Source: Bifidobacterium margollesii (lineage in GTDB: Bacteria > Actinomycetota > Actinomycetes > Actinomycetales > Bifidobacteriaceae). From it: a DNA stretch of 64,000 nucleotides. The position numbers and the translations under genes are program-made. The notes below the pieces were generated by a model. The model ran no database searches and was not told the origin of the DNA. It worked only from the letters and a program-made list of their open reading frames with translations. Below are positions 1-8,608 of the stretch, piece by piece (the first letter of the stretch is position 1; the number at the start of each line of letters is the position of its first letter). The stretch spans positions 100,989-164,988 of the forward strand of contig NZ_NMWU01000021.1 in NCBI RefSeq assembly GCF_002860355.1, read 5' to 3'.

Positions 1-297
1 GATCTCTGGAGCGGCAATGTGATGTGGACGAACGATTCCGGATCCACCGAAGCCGTGCTGATCGACCCCGCAGCGCACGGAGGGCATCGCGAGGAGGATC
101 TGGCGATGCTGCATCTGTTCGGCATGTCGTATCTCGGCCAGATCATGGACGGCTATCAATCGGTGCACCCGCTGAAAAGCGGATACGAGGAACGGTATAC
201 GCTGTGGCAGCTGTATCCGATCGCGGGCCATTGCGTGTTCTTCGGAGGCGGCTACGTAAACGAATTCCGTTCAATGTGTCGTTCACTGCTTGGATGA
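1..297 (+). CDS. Fructosamine kinase family protein, C-terminal part
   Basis: The reading frame is open from the first base, so the start lies outside the window. The 98 visible residues match the C-terminal lobe of fructosamine/ketosamine-3-kinases: DLWSGN at residues 1-6, LIDPAAHGGHREEDLAMLHL just after, then GYQ..HPL and a final LWQLYPI.GH...FGGGYV. In this family DLWSGN carries the catalytic-loop aspartate and IDPA.(Y/H)GHRE the metal-binding aspartate. The expected role is ATP-dependent phosphorylation of sugar-derived ketosamines, which destabilises glycation adducts, in the cytosol. It is convergent with dnaJ, and a strong hairpin lies between them. The real substrate is unknown. Confidence 0.85.
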   Translation, partial: DLWSGNVMWTNDSGSTEAVLIDPAAHGGHREEDLAMLHLFGMSYLGQIMDGYQSVHPLKSGYEERYTLWQLYPIAGHCVFFGGGYVNEFRSMCRSLLG

Positions 298-381
298 CGG
301 CCGGAGCCGTCATCCCGGTGCCGCCGTCCGGACTGTGGGACTGTGTGATGTTCGTCGGGAACAGTTCTGCTCGCCACCTCA

Positions 382-416
382 GGTGGGTGTTTCCCATGCA
401 GCGGGAAACACCCACC
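382..416. terminator. Hairpin between convergent genes
   Basis: Perfect 14-bp arms, GGTGGGTGTTTCCC at 382-395 and GGGAAACACCCACC at 403-416, with a 7-nt loop. It sits between the kinase end and the dnaJ end and can serve both strands. Neither side has a long T-run. Confidence 0.65.
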
Positions 417-428
417 TTCAGCGCACGA

Positions 429-1574
429 TCAGCTCAGTGCGTCCTTGAGCTTGCCGAAGAAGCCCTTTGGCTTACCAGTGGACTTCCCCGGCCGGGACTG
501 CGATGCGACCTTATGCGCGGCCCCGTTGTCGTGCTGGGCTGCGAACCGCTCGATCAGGTCACGCTCATCATCGGTAAGCTTGGTCGGAATATGCACCACG
601 ATGTGGGCGATGATGTCGCCGCGTTCTCCCTTGGTGGACCGAAGCTTGGTGACACCGAGCCCGTCGACCGTCACGGTGTCGTCCTGCTGGGTGCCGGCGG
701 GAATGTCGATGGATCGCTTGCCGTCGAAGGTGTCGAGTTCGAAATCATGACCGAGCACGGCCCAGCTCATGGGCACTTCGATCCAGCAGTGCAGATCGTC
801 GCCGTCACGCACGAATGTCTTGTCCGGTTCGACGCGAACGTCAATGTAGAGGTCGCCGGCCGTGCCGCCGCACTCCCCCACTTCGCCCTGTGAGGCCAGT
901 CGCAGACGGGTGTCGTCGTGGATGCCTGCCGGAATCGAAACGCCGACGTTGCGCTTGCTCCGCACCCGGCCGTGTCCCATGCAGCTCGGGCAGGGGTTCT
1001 CGATGATGGTGCCGTGACCTTCGCATCGCTCGCAGGGCGCGGACGACATCATCTGGCCGATCATGGTGCGCACCACTTTCTGCACGAATCCTCGACCCTG
1101 GCAATCGGGGCAAGTGGTCGGGGCTCCTCCCGCGCTGCCGCTGCCCTTGCAGTCAGGGCACAACGCCATGGTGCGAATGTCCACATGAGCGGTTCCGCCG
1201 AAAATGGCCGTCTTCAGATCAATGGTAACGTTGGCGAGCGAATCCCGTCCCGGCTGCGTGCGCGGAACCGGTCCTTGGGAAGCACCGAATCCCTGACCGA
1301 AGAACTGGCCGAAGATGTCGCCCATATCGAATCCCGCCGAGCCGGAGAATCCTCCGGCATTGGGATTGTTGGGATCCACTCCCTGATCGTACATACGACG
1401 TTTTTCCGTATCGGAAAGCACCTCGTAGGCGGAATTCACCTCCTTGAACTTGTCCTCGAATTCGGGACCGGCGATATCGGGATGATATTTGCGGCTCATC
1501 TTGCGATAGGCCTTCTTGATCTCCTCTTCGCTGGCGTTCCTGTCGACGCCCAATACTTCGTAATAATCAGCCAC
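429..1574 (-). CDS. dnaJ: Chaperone DnaJ (Hsp40)
   Basis: Cochaperone that stimulates the ATPase of DnaK and passes it unfolded clients. All DnaJ parts are present in 381 residues. The J domain is at about 1-70 with KYHPD, the HPD that contacts DnaK. A Gly/Phe-rich stretch covers about 72-105. The zinc region has four CxxCxGxG repeats ([32 protein letters not shown]) at about 139-205, followed by the C-terminal client-binding beta domain. The start is GTG, with a weak GGAAAGA upstream. It lies 173 bp downstream of hrcA on the same strand, so it is probably the hrcA-linked second DnaJ of bifidobacteria and under the same CIRCE control. Confidence 0.96.
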   Translation of the reverse strand: MADYYEVLGVDRNASEEEIKKAYRKMSRKYHPDIAGPEFEDKFKEVNSAYEVLSDTEKRRMYDQGVDPNNPNAGGFSGSAGFDMGDIFGQFFGQGFGASQGPVPRTQPGRDSLANVTIDLKTAIFGGTAHVDIRTMALCPDCKGSGSAGGAPTTCPDCQGRGFVQKVVRTMIGQMMSSAPCERCEGHGTIIENPCPSCMGHGRVRSKRNVGVSIPAGIHDDTRLRLASQGEVGECGGTAGDLYIDVRVEPDKTFVRDGDDLHCWIEVPMSWAVLGHDFELDTFDGKRSIDIPAGTQQDDTVTVDGLGVTKLRSTKGERGDIIAHIVVHIPTKLTDDERDLIERFAAQHDNGAAHKVASQSRPGKSTGKPKGFFGKLKDALS

Positions 1575-1747
1575 TGATCAATCTTTCCCGTGTGTGTGTT
1601 CCTGTATTGCGTGTTCGATGTGTTGTCGTAGCGTTCCGTCCGATCCCCGATTCCCGCGGTGTCCGCGGTGCCGTGGATGCATGCCGTCTCCAGTCGAATA
1701 TTGTGCCATAAGAGACGGTCCGGACCGACCGCAAGGCTGCTCAACCA

Positions 1748-2857
1748 CTACTGGGCTTCATCATCGGCATGCGGATCCTCCTCGTTGGCGATGACTTCGG
1801 TGAGGTATCTGGCCACGGCCCTTACCGCGGATATCGTGGTCGCATAATCCATATGGGTCGGGCCGATGGAACCGACGAATGCCACCGGTTCGCTTCCCGA
1901 AGCGGATGCACCGCCCTCGTGATCCCCGTCATCGCCCGCGGTTGACTGGCCGTATCCCGATGTGACGACCGAAGCGTTGAGCAGGCCGGGGGTATGGGTT
2001 TCGGAGCCGATGGCGATGCCTACGCCGTGGCATTGCGTCACCTCGCTCAACGTGGTCATCAGCTTCATCAGCACCACCTGCTCCTCCAGCGCGTCGAACA
2101 GCGGGGCTATGACGCTCATATCCGCCGATTGGCCGTGCGCCAGTTGGGCCGTGCCCGCCATGTAGAGGTTGCTGGTCCTCTCCTGAGTGGCCATTTCGTC
2201 AAGCACACGGGACGCCGCCTCGATCAGCGCCCGGGATGTGCCGGCAGGCTCATCCTGAGCCGAGGACTGCACGTCACACGCCGCTCTTCTGAGCGATTTG
2301 CCCATGCTGTTCGCATTGATACGCGATCCGATGCCGGCGATTTCGACATCGGACGGCCTGTCGGCCACGATGATGGTACGCTGTTCCACCCGCCCGGTGT
2401 CGGTGATGACCACCATCAGCACGCTGACAGTGGAGACCGGTACCAGTTCGATGTGACGAAGAGCGGATCTGGCCAAAGACGGAGAAGCCACCACCGCCAC
2501 CTGACCAGTGATCTGTGCAAGCAGTTGCGCGGATCGCCGTAACGTGTCGTCCAGACTCACCGATCCGGAAAGAAACGACCTGATACCGCGACGCTGCGCC
2601 TTGGAAAGCGGCACCACCGTAGCGAGCTTGTCCACGAAATACCGGTATCCCTTCTCAGTGGGTATGCGTCCTGCGGAGGTGTGGGGCTGGATCAGATACC
2701 CTTCATCCTCCAGCGCCGCCATATCGTTGCGGACCGTCGCCGAGCTCACTCCGAGCCGGTGCCCCCGTGTCAGGGCGCCGGACCCCACCGGTTCCTGAGT
2801 ACGGATATAGTCCTCGATGACGGCGCGGAGCACCAACATGCGTCGCTCGTTCGTCAC
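1748..2857 (-). CDS. hrcA: Heat-inducible transcriptional repressor HrcA
   Basis: Repressor of class I heat-shock genes that binds the CIRCE element. The protein is 369 residues, close to the usual 340-370. It has an N-terminal winged helix (GALTRGHRLGVSSATVRNDM at about 23-42 is the helix-turn-helix), the LIQPHTSAGRIPTEKGYRYF signature at about 55-74, and the GAF-like HrcA domain behind it. The start is GTG, chosen for AAGGAGG six bases upstream. A perfect CIRCE lies about 100 bp upstream, so the gene represses itself. dnaJ follows. Confidence in family and role is very high. Confidence 0.97.
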   Translation of the reverse strand: MTNERRMLVLRAVIEDYIRTQEPVGSGALTRGHRLGVSSATVRNDMAALEDEGYLIQPHTSAGRIPTEKGYRYFVDKLATVVPLSKAQRRGIRSFLSGSVSLDDTLRRSAQLLAQITGQVAVVASPSLARSALRHIELVPVSTVSVLMVVITDTGRVEQRTIIVADRPSDVEIAGIGSRINANSMGKSLRRAACDVQSSAQDEPAGTSRALIEAASRVLDEMATQERTSNLYMAGTAQLAHGQSADMSVIAPLFDALEEQVVLMKLMTTLSEVTQCHGVGIAIGSETHTPGLLNASVVTSGYGQSTAGDDGDHEGGASASGSEPVAFVGSIGPTHMDYATTISAVRAVARYLTEVIANEEDPHADDEAQ

Positions 2858-2961
2858 GTCAGCCTCCTTGGATGTCTCTTGCCGCGTGTCGCGACATGTC
2901 CACTACATTGCGAAGCCCTAACATCGATGACATCGCAATGATCATCATGCTTCCTTCTTTT

Positions 2962-2988
2962 TTAGCACTCGACACAGAAGAGTGCTAA
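2962..2988. promoter_or_regulatory. CIRCE element, HrcA operator
   Basis: TTAGCACTC at 2962-2970 and GAGTGCTAA at 2980-2988, separated by 9 bp, is an exact match to the CIRCE consensus. It precedes hrcA-dnaJ on the minus strand, fitting autoregulated heat-shock control. The rest of the 330-bp hrcA-tkt gap is AT-richer than the genes around it and also holds the long inverted repeat before tkt. Confidence 0.97.
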
Positions 2989-3101
2989 CCCAAGGCTTAA
3001 TCGAACAAAAATAAACAAGCGTGAACACTTTTCAAACAAACAGCGTAAGGAAATGTGCCGTGAAGTCTTCGTGCCGGGTTAGCATGAAAGAGCAAATGAA
3101 G

Positions 3102-3158
3102 CCGATGCGCACGTTCTAGCCAAAGCGGAACGCTTCTCGGCTAGAACGTGCGCATCGG
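3102..3158 (+). repeat. 20-bp perfect inverted repeat in front of tkt
   Basis: Arm CCGATGCGCACGTTCTAGCC at 3102-3121 is perfectly complementary to 3139-3158. The 17-nt loop can itself fold (AAGCG gaa CGCTT at 3123-3135). The element ends 29 bp before the tkt start and is just upstream of the ribosome binding site GGAAGGAAAG. No T-run follows, so it looks more like a 5'-leader structure, an RNA stability element or a protein-binding site than a plain terminator. Confidence 0.85.
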
Positions 3159-3187
3159 ATCCGTCCGATTGGAAGGAAAGTTGATTC

Positions 3188-5290
3188 ATGACCGAATTCA
3201 AGGAGACTGAACTGGACGAGCGCGCCATCAAGATGGCCAAGGTCCTTTCGGCCGATGCGGTCGAGAACGCCGGAAGCGGCCACCCCGGTTCCCCGGTCTC
3301 GTTGGCTCCCATCGCCTACACGCTGTACCAGCATTTCATCAAGCATGATCCGAACGATCCCAACTGGGAAGGTCGTGATCGCTTCATCCTTTCCGGCGGC
3401 CACGCCTCCCTCACGCAGTACGTTCAGCTGTACTTCTCCGGCTATGGGCTGACTCTGGACGATCTCAAGCACTTCCGCGGCGGCGCCGACACCCGCACTC
3501 CGGGCCACCCCGAATACGGCCTGACCCCCGGCATCGAAATGACCACCGGTCCGCTGGGACAGGGCTTCGCCTCCGCCATCGGCTTCGCTTACGGCGAACG
3601 TTTCCAGCGCGGTCTGCTCGATCCCGAGACCCCGAAGGAAGACTCCCCCTTCTATCACAAGATCTGGGCCATCTGCGGCGAAGGCGACATCGAAGAGGGC
3701 ATCTCCGGCGAAGCCGCTGCCCTGGCCGCGAACCAGAAGCTCGGCAACCTGACCGTGATCTTCGACGCCAACCGCATCCAGATCGAAGGCGACACCAACC
3801 TGGTGCTGGCGGAGGACGTGCTCAAGCGCTTCCAGGCCTACGGCTGGTATACCGACGAATTCAGCTTCATCCAGCCCGACGGTTCCTACAAGGAGGACAT
3901 CGAAGGTCTGGCCGACGTCATCGCCAAGGCCGAGAAGGCCGCTCCCGATCAGCCGAAGCTCATCAAGGTCCACTCCCTGATCGCCTGGCCGACCCCGGGC
4001 AAGACCAACGACCCCTCCTCGCACGGCTCCAAGCTGGGCGCCGAGGCCGTCGCCGGCCTGAAGAAGCTGCTCGGATACGACCCCGAGCAGAGCTTCCAGG
4101 TCGACGAAGAGGCGCTCGCCCACGCCCGCAAGGTGGCCGAACGCGGTCTGGCCGCCCACGCCGCATGGGACGAGAAGTACGAAGCCTGGCGCAAGGCCAA
4201 CCCGGACAAGGCGGCCCTGTACGACCGTCTGAAGGCCGGCGAACTGCCCGAAGGCTTCGACAAGGCCCTCGACGACCTCGAGGCCACCTTCGAAGTCGGC
4301 AAGAACGTCGCCACCCGTGGCGCCTCAGGCTCCGTGCTCAACGCCATCGCGGCAGTCATGCCCGAACTGTGGGGCGGCTCCGCCGATCTCGGCGGCTCCA
4401 ACAAGACCGACCTCAAGGGTGCGGCCACCTTCGCCCCCGAGGAGTGCGCCACCGCTCAGTGGCCCGTCTGCAACGAGTTCGGCCGCCAGCTGCACTTCGG
4501 CGTGCGCGAATTCGCCATGGGCTGCATCACCAACGGCATCCTGCTCGGCTCCCACACCCGTCCGTTCGGAGGCACCTTCTTCATGTTCTCCGACTACGAG
4601 CGCTCCGCCGTTCGTCTGGCCGCCCTCATGGAGATCCCGAACCTGTATGTGTGGACCCACGACTCCGTGGCCGTGGGCGAGGACGGCCCGACCCACCAGC
4701 CGGTCGAGCATCTCGCTTCCTTCCGCGCCATCCCCCAGCTCGAGGTCGTCCGCCCGGCCGACGCCTTCGAAACCGCCGAAGCCTATCGCTACTTCTTCGA
4801 GAAGAAGAACACCCTGCCCACCGCCATGGTGCTGTCCCGTCAGGGTCTTCCGGTGCTCGCCGAAACCGCGGCCAAGGCCAAGGACGGCGTGAAGAAGGGC
4901 GCCTATGTGCTGGCCGACGCCGAAGGCACTCCGGATGTGATCCTCATGGGCTCCGGCTCCGAGGTCCAGCTCGCCCTCAAGGCGGCAAAGACTCTGGCCG
5001 AGGAAGGCATCAAGGCCCGCGTGGTCTCCGTGCCGTCCTTCGAGTGGTTCGAGGAACAGGACGCCGAGTACAAGGAGGCCGTGCTGCCGGCCGCCGTCAA
5101 GGCCCGCGTCTCCGTCGAGGCCGGTGTGGCGATGCCGTGGTACAAGTACCTCGGCTCCTACGGCAAGCCCGTCTCCATCGAGCAGTTCGGCCTGCAGGGC
5201 AACGGTGCGCAGAACCTGATCGATCTGGGCATCACCGCCGAGCACGTTGTCGAGGCCGCCAAGGCTTCGATCGCCGAGACCCAGGCCTGA
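3188..5290 (+). CDS. tkt: Transketolase
   Basis: Thiamine-diphosphate enzyme that moves two-carbon units between sugar phosphates. In bifidobacteria it works with transaldolase in the fructose-6-phosphate phosphoketolase (bifid) shunt. The 700 residues cover the full enzyme: an N-terminal TPP-binding domain with GHPGSPVSLAP near residue 31 and CGEGDIEEGISGEA for the Mg-TPP motif; the central pyrimidine domain with FGVREFAMG; HDSVAVGEDGPTHQP; and the C-terminal domain ending near the LG.FG-type region. The start ATG has GGAAGGAAAG upstream. Tal follows after 105 bp. A long hairpin in the leader is listed separately. Confidence 0.98.
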   Translation: MTEFKETELDERAIKMAKVLSADAVENAGSGHPGSPVSLAPIAYTLYQHFIKHDPNDPNWEGRDRFILSGGHASLTQYVQLYFSGYGLTLDDLKHFRGGADTRTPGHPEYGLTPGIEMTTGPLGQGFASAIGFAYGERFQRGLLDPETPKEDSPFYHKIWAICGEGDIEEGISGEAAALAANQKLGNLTVIFDANRIQIEGDTNLVLAEDVLKRFQAYGWYTDEFSFIQPDGSYKEDIEGLADVIAKAEKAAPDQPKLIKVHSLIAWPTPGKTNDPSSHGSKLGAEAVAGLKKLLGYDPEQSFQVDEEALAHARKVAERGLAAHAAWDEKYEAWRKANPDKAALYDRLKAGELPEGFDKALDDLEATFEVGKNVATRGASGSVLNAIAAVMPELWGGSADLGGSNKTDLKGAATFAPEECATAQWPVCNEFGRQLHFGVREFAMGCITNGILLGSHTRPFGGTFFMFSDYERSAVRLAALMEIPNLYVWTHDSVAVGEDGPTHQPVEHLASFRAIPQLEVVRPADAFETAEAYRYFFEKKNTLPTAMVLSRQGLPVLAETAAKAKDGVKKGAYVLADAEGTPDVILMGSGSEVQLALKAAKTLAEEGIKARVVSVPSFEWFEEQDAEYKEAVLPAAVKARVSVEAGVAMPWYKYLGSYGKPVSIEQFGLQGNGAQNLIDLGITAEHVVEAAKASIAETQA

Positions 5291-5395
5291 GTCCGGTTCT
5301 CGTTTCCAAGCCCAAACAGACAAACGAACAGTAGGATTTTCCGGTTCTCCGATTGTTTTGGAGAACCGGGGATAACAACAACAAGGAGATTACAT

Positions 5396-6499
5396 ATGAC
5401 TGCTGCAACTCAGCGTACGTCCGATTCCGGCGTTTCCATCTGGCTGGACGACCTGTCCCGCACCCGTATCGAGTCCGGCAACCTGCAGGAGCTCATCGCC
5501 GACAAGAACGTCGTCGGTGTGACCACCAACCCGTCCATCTTCCAGAAGGCCCTCAGCCAGGTCGGTCCGTACGACGCCCAGCTCAAGGAGCTCGGCAAGG
5601 TCGATGTGGAGACCGCCATCCGCGAGCTCACCACCACCGACGTGCGCAACGCCACCGATATCTTCCGCGAGGTCGCCGAGAAGACCGATTTCGTTGATGG
5701 TCGCGTCTCCATCGAGGTCGATCCCCGTCTGGCCCATGACACCGAGAACACCGAGAAGCAGGCCGTGGAGCTGTGGGAGAAGGTCAACCGCCCCAACGCC
5801 ATGATCAAGATCCCGGCCACCCTCGAAGGTCTGCCGGCCATCACCGCCACGCTGGCCAAGGGCATCTCCGTGAACGTTACCCTGATCTTCTCGCTGGAGC
5901 GCTACGAGCAGGTCATCGACGCCTTCATCGAGGGCATTGCCCAGGCCGACGCGAACGGCCACGACCTGAAGCATATCGGCTCCGTCGGCTCCTTCTTCGT
6001 GTCCCGCGTGGACACCGCCGTCGACAAGCTGCTGGAAGCCAACGGCTCCGACGAGGCCAAGGCTCTCGAAGGCAAGGCCGCCGTGGCCAACGCCCGTCTG
6101 GCTTACGAGCTGTTCGAGAAGAAGTTCGCCGAGGATCCCCGCTGGGCCGCCCTCGAAGCCAAGGGCGCCAAGAAGCAGCGTCCGCTGTGGGCCTCCACCG
6201 GCACCAAGAACCCGGCCTACTCCGATTGCAAGTACGTCGATGAGCTGGTCGCCCCGCACATCGTCAACACCATGCCGGAGAAGACCCTGAACGCTCTCGC
6301 CGACCACGGCAACGGCGCTCCGACCATCGCCGGCACCTACGAGGAGAGCCACGCCATCATGGCCAAGCTCGCCGATCTGGGTATCGACTTCAAGGCCGTC
6401 ACCGACAAGCTTGAGGCTGACGGTGTCGCCGCCTTCATCAAGTCCTGGGATTCCGTGCTGTCCGACGTTCAGGCCGGCATCGACCGCGTGAACGCCTGA
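5396..6499 (+). CDS. tal: Transaldolase
   Basis: Moves dihydroxyacetone units between fructose-6-phosphate and erythrose-4-phosphate, and completes sugar rearrangement in the bifid shunt together with transketolase just upstream. The 367-residue length fits the actinobacterial/cyanobacterial Tal class. Visible signatures are WLDDLSRTRIESG at the N terminus, GVTTNPSIFQKA, VSIEVDPRLAHDT, and MIKIPAT, which carries the Schiff-base lysine. PLWASTGTKNP comes later. The start ATG has AAGGAG with 7-nt spacing. An intrinsic terminator follows at 6581-6630. Confidence 0.97.
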   Translation: MTAATQRTSDSGVSIWLDDLSRTRIESGNLQELIADKNVVGVTTNPSIFQKALSQVGPYDAQLKELGKVDVETAIRELTTTDVRNATDIFREVAEKTDFVDGRVSIEVDPRLAHDTENTEKQAVELWEKVNRPNAMIKIPATLEGLPAITATLAKGISVNVTLIFSLERYEQVIDAFIEGIAQADANGHDLKHIGSVGSFFVSRVDTAVDKLLEANGSDEAKALEGKAAVANARLAYELFEKKFAEDPRWAALEAKGAKKQRPLWASTGTKNPAYSDCKYVDELVAPHIVNTMPEKTLNALADHGNGAPTIAGTYEESHAIMAKLADLGIDFKAVTDKLEADGVAAFIKSWDSVLSDVQAGIDRVNA

Positions 6500-6580
6500 G
6501 GTACCACCCCATTGGATGATCCCGCACTATAACGGCATACCTCGTGCATGATCCGTGTGCGGATCCGCCTCTCCGGCGTT

Positions 6581-6630
6581 AGCCGTGGGGTATCCGACCG
6601 TCTTCCGGCCAGGATATCCCACGGCTTTTT
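6581..6630 (+). terminator. Intrinsic terminator of tal
   Basis: AGCCGTGGGGTATCC at 6581-6595 pairs with GGATATCCCACGGCT at 6612-6626, with one G-U pair. A T-run at 6626-6630 follows on the plus strand. It overlaps the last bases of the convergent aminotransferase gene. Confidence 0.85.
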
Positions 6631-7796
6631 CATGCCAATCGGTTCAGCCATGTCCTCATGCGTCTGAGTCCTTCGGCGGTATCCTCCGGAGTGCCGACAT
6701 AGGACAGTCTCACATATCCCCTGCCGCGGGAGCCGAATCCTGAAGCCGGCGTGACCACCACCTTGGCCTCATGCAGCAGTCGTACGGCAAACTCATGATC
6801 GTCCATCCCTGTGGCGGACACATTGATGAGAATATAGAACGCACCATCCGGAACATTGCAGGTCACCATCGGCATGTCCGCCACGGCCCGGACCACCATA
6901 TCGCGATTTCTCCTGTAAGCGTTCTTCATCGTGACAAGGATGTTCGACGCCCCGTCGAGAGCGGTGACAGCACCGGTCTGCAATGCGCCGGGCACGCATG
7001 AAACGACGTTTTCCTGCATCACCGACATACGGTCGACGATTGGTTTCGGGCCAAACGCGCATCCTATGCGCCATCCGGTCATGGCGAAGGTCTTGGAGAA
7101 GGAGTCCACGACGATGGTTCGATTCCTCATGCCCGGCATCGATGCGATGGACAGGCATCGGACATCGTCGTCGTAGACGAATGCCCGATACACCTCGTCG
7201 CTGATCACCCATAGATCATGCCGCACCGCGACTTCCGCGATGTCCGCCAGCTCATTGGGATCGATGATCGCTCCCGTGGGATTCGATGGAGAGTTCAGCA
7301 GCAGGGCACGGGTTTTCGGCGTCACCGCCGCCTCCACATCCCTCGCCTGCATACGGAATCCGTGACTTTCGAACAACGGTACCGGCACCACGTTCGCCTG
7401 AACCATCTGCGCCTGACCGAAATAGTTCGCATATCCCGGATCGGGAACCAGAATGTCATCCCCCATGTCCAGCGTGGCGATCAACGCTAGATATATGGCT
7501 TCCATTCCGCCTGTGGTGATGATGATCTCGGTTGCCGGATCATAGTCGGTTCCGTCCTGCGCCAGACGATATTCGCACCACGCCTTTCGAAGAGACGACG
7601 TACCGCGATTGGGCGTGTAATGGGTGTCTCCATGAACGGCGGCCCGGTATGCGGCGTCGATCATCGTACGCGGAGTGTCGAAGCCAGGCTCTCCTATGGC
7701 GAATGAAATCGCCTCCGGCTCCCCCGCCGCAAGCTCGAACATCTCCCGAACACTGGGATACAGCGCCTTCAGGGCACGATGCGAAACAGATGGCAT
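6630..7796 (-). CDS. Class I/II PLP-dependent aminotransferase
   Basis: Aspartate-aminotransferase-fold enzyme of 388 residues, probably an amino-acid aminotransferase in the cytosol. It shows the N-terminal FAIGEPGFDTP substrate-clamp region, YTPNRGTSSLR, the PGYANY region, NSPSNPTGA, the PLP aspartate region ISDEVYRAFVY and the PLP lysine motif SFSKTFAMTGWRIG. The ATG at 7796 was chosen over longer frames because AAAGAGG lies 7 bases upstream and homologous sequence begins there. A candidate promoter on the minus strand is TTGGCA at 7886-7891 with GATAAT at 7864-7869. The amino-acid specificity cannot be read from the sequence. Confidence 0.9.
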   Translation of the reverse strand: MPSVSHRALKALYPSVREMFELAAGEPEAISFAIGEPGFDTPRTMIDAAYRAAVHGDTHYTPNRGTSSLRKAWCEYRLAQDGTDYDPATEIIITTGGMEAIYLALIATLDMGDDILVPDPGYANYFGQAQMVQANVVPVPLFESHGFRMQARDVEAAVTPKTRALLLNSPSNPTGAIIDPNELADIAEVAVRHDLWVISDEVYRAFVYDDDVRCLSIASMPGMRNRTIVVDSFSKTFAMTGWRIGCAFGPKPIVDRMSVMQENVVSCVPGALQTGAVTALDGASNILVTMKNAYRRNRDMVVRAVADMPMVTCNVPDGAFYILINVSATGMDDHEFAVRLLHEAKVVVTPASGFGSRGRGYVRLSYVGTPEDTAEGLRRMRTWLNRLA

Positions 7797-7861
7797 GACA
7801 AACCTCTTTCCCAAACTTCCTCGCACGCTCCGCAGACGGATTATGCGATGCTGTTTTCCCC

Positions 7862-7891
7862 TTATTATCGGCAGCATTACAGTGTTGCCAA
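7862..7891 (-). promoter_or_regulatory. Candidate promoter of the 6.6-kb aminotransferase
   Basis: On the minus strand, TTGGCA (7886-7891) is followed by GATAAT (7864-7869, 16-bp spacer) or TAATAA (7862-7867, 18-bp spacer). The rest of 7892-8055 shows no convincing gene. Confidence 0.4.
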
Positions 7892-8059
7892 TCATTGTAG
7901 GTTCTCTTGAGGAACGAGCCGAAACCCCTTCGGATGACCACGGTTTAGATCGGTCGGCATACAACCTCATATGATCCGACTGGTACGTGCCGTGGCGAGT
8001 CGTCAAGGTGCCCATATGTCCGGCATGGAATTGTCTATGGGCGATGAGTGATAGTAATA

Positions 8060-8091
8060 AGCCGCAAGCGTTCTTGCGATTGCTTGCGGCT
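8060..8091. repeat. Stem-loop AGCCGCAAGC / GCTTGCGGCT
   Basis: Ten-bp perfect arms at 8060-8069 and 8082-8091. On the minus strand it is followed by TTATTACT, so it could terminate minus-strand transcripts. On the plus strand it sits 14 bases before the ribosome binding site of the small ORF at 8119. Confidence 0.6.
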
Positions 8092-8118
8092 CCAATTCAA
8101 CTACAGGGAGATATTATC

Positions 8119-8262
8119 ATGAAACCACGTAAGCGGCAACATGTACTGATAGGTCTCCAGTTCAAGGGTGCGTGCGGCAACGTGCATACTCTTGAGATAC
8201 GACTCGTTGGGCGTCGTGTCGTCGTACTGTTCGACGGACAACCCCGCCTGTTCGTAGGCTGA
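8119..8262 (+). CDS. Small basic hypothetical protein (47 aa)
   Basis: I do not recognise this protein. It begins MKPRKRQHVLIG and reads as a short basic beta-like sequence with RRVVVLFDGQPRLFV near the end. In its favour, the ATG has GGGAG with 9-nt spacing and a stem-loop precedes it. It sits in an AT-richer patch next to a truncated XRE regulator, which suggests remains of a mobile element. Its reality as a gene is uncertain. Confidence 0.4.
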   Translation: MKPRKRQHVLIGLQFKGACGNVHTLEIRLVGRRVVVLFDGQPRLFVG

Positions 8263-8352
8263 CCATCACGGCTAGGCACTTCGGTGTCCAGCCGCTCCTT
8301 GTTAGTACAATCGGACCCACTGAACATTTTTTAGTGAGAGGTGGGAAAAATT

Positions 8353-8439
8353 ATGAGTCTTAGGGATTTAAGGCTTAAGCGTGGGCTAACGCAACAGCAG
8401 TTAGCCAATAAAATCGCTAATCCGGGAATATCGATGTAG
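8353..8439 (+). pseudogene. Truncated XRE-family HTH regulator
   Basis: Twenty-eight codons, MSLRDLRLKRGLTQQQLANK followed by IANPGISM and a stop. This is the first two helices of a Cro/CI-type helix-turn-helix (LR..RGLTQQQLA), cut before the recognition helix is complete. AGAGGTGGG lies upstream of the ATG. Codon use is AT-richer than the neighbours (TTA, AAA, ATA). No frame of the following 150 bp continues the domain. The rest of the gap up to brnQ (8440-8608) holds no gene I can support. Confidence 0.7.
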
Positions 8440-8608
8440 CTGCCTGATTCTGTTATCGGCGTGCCGTGTGGTATTGTTCCACCCTTTCACGACACGGATT
8501 TACCCAACCATGATGACGCTATGGTCCCGACACCTGATCAATGACGATGATGACCGGCTCTCCGCCTTGCTACAGTAGGGAGGTCATTCACGGAAGAGAG
8601 GTCCACCA

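Noticed and set aside
3116-4159. Minus-strand open frame over transketolase
   Set aside because: Shadow frame caused by high GC at third positions; the plus-strand gene is unmistakable.
8440-8608. T-box or amino-acid riboswitch before brnQ
   Set aside because: The T-box core AGGGTGGnACCGCG and other riboswitch landmarks are absent.
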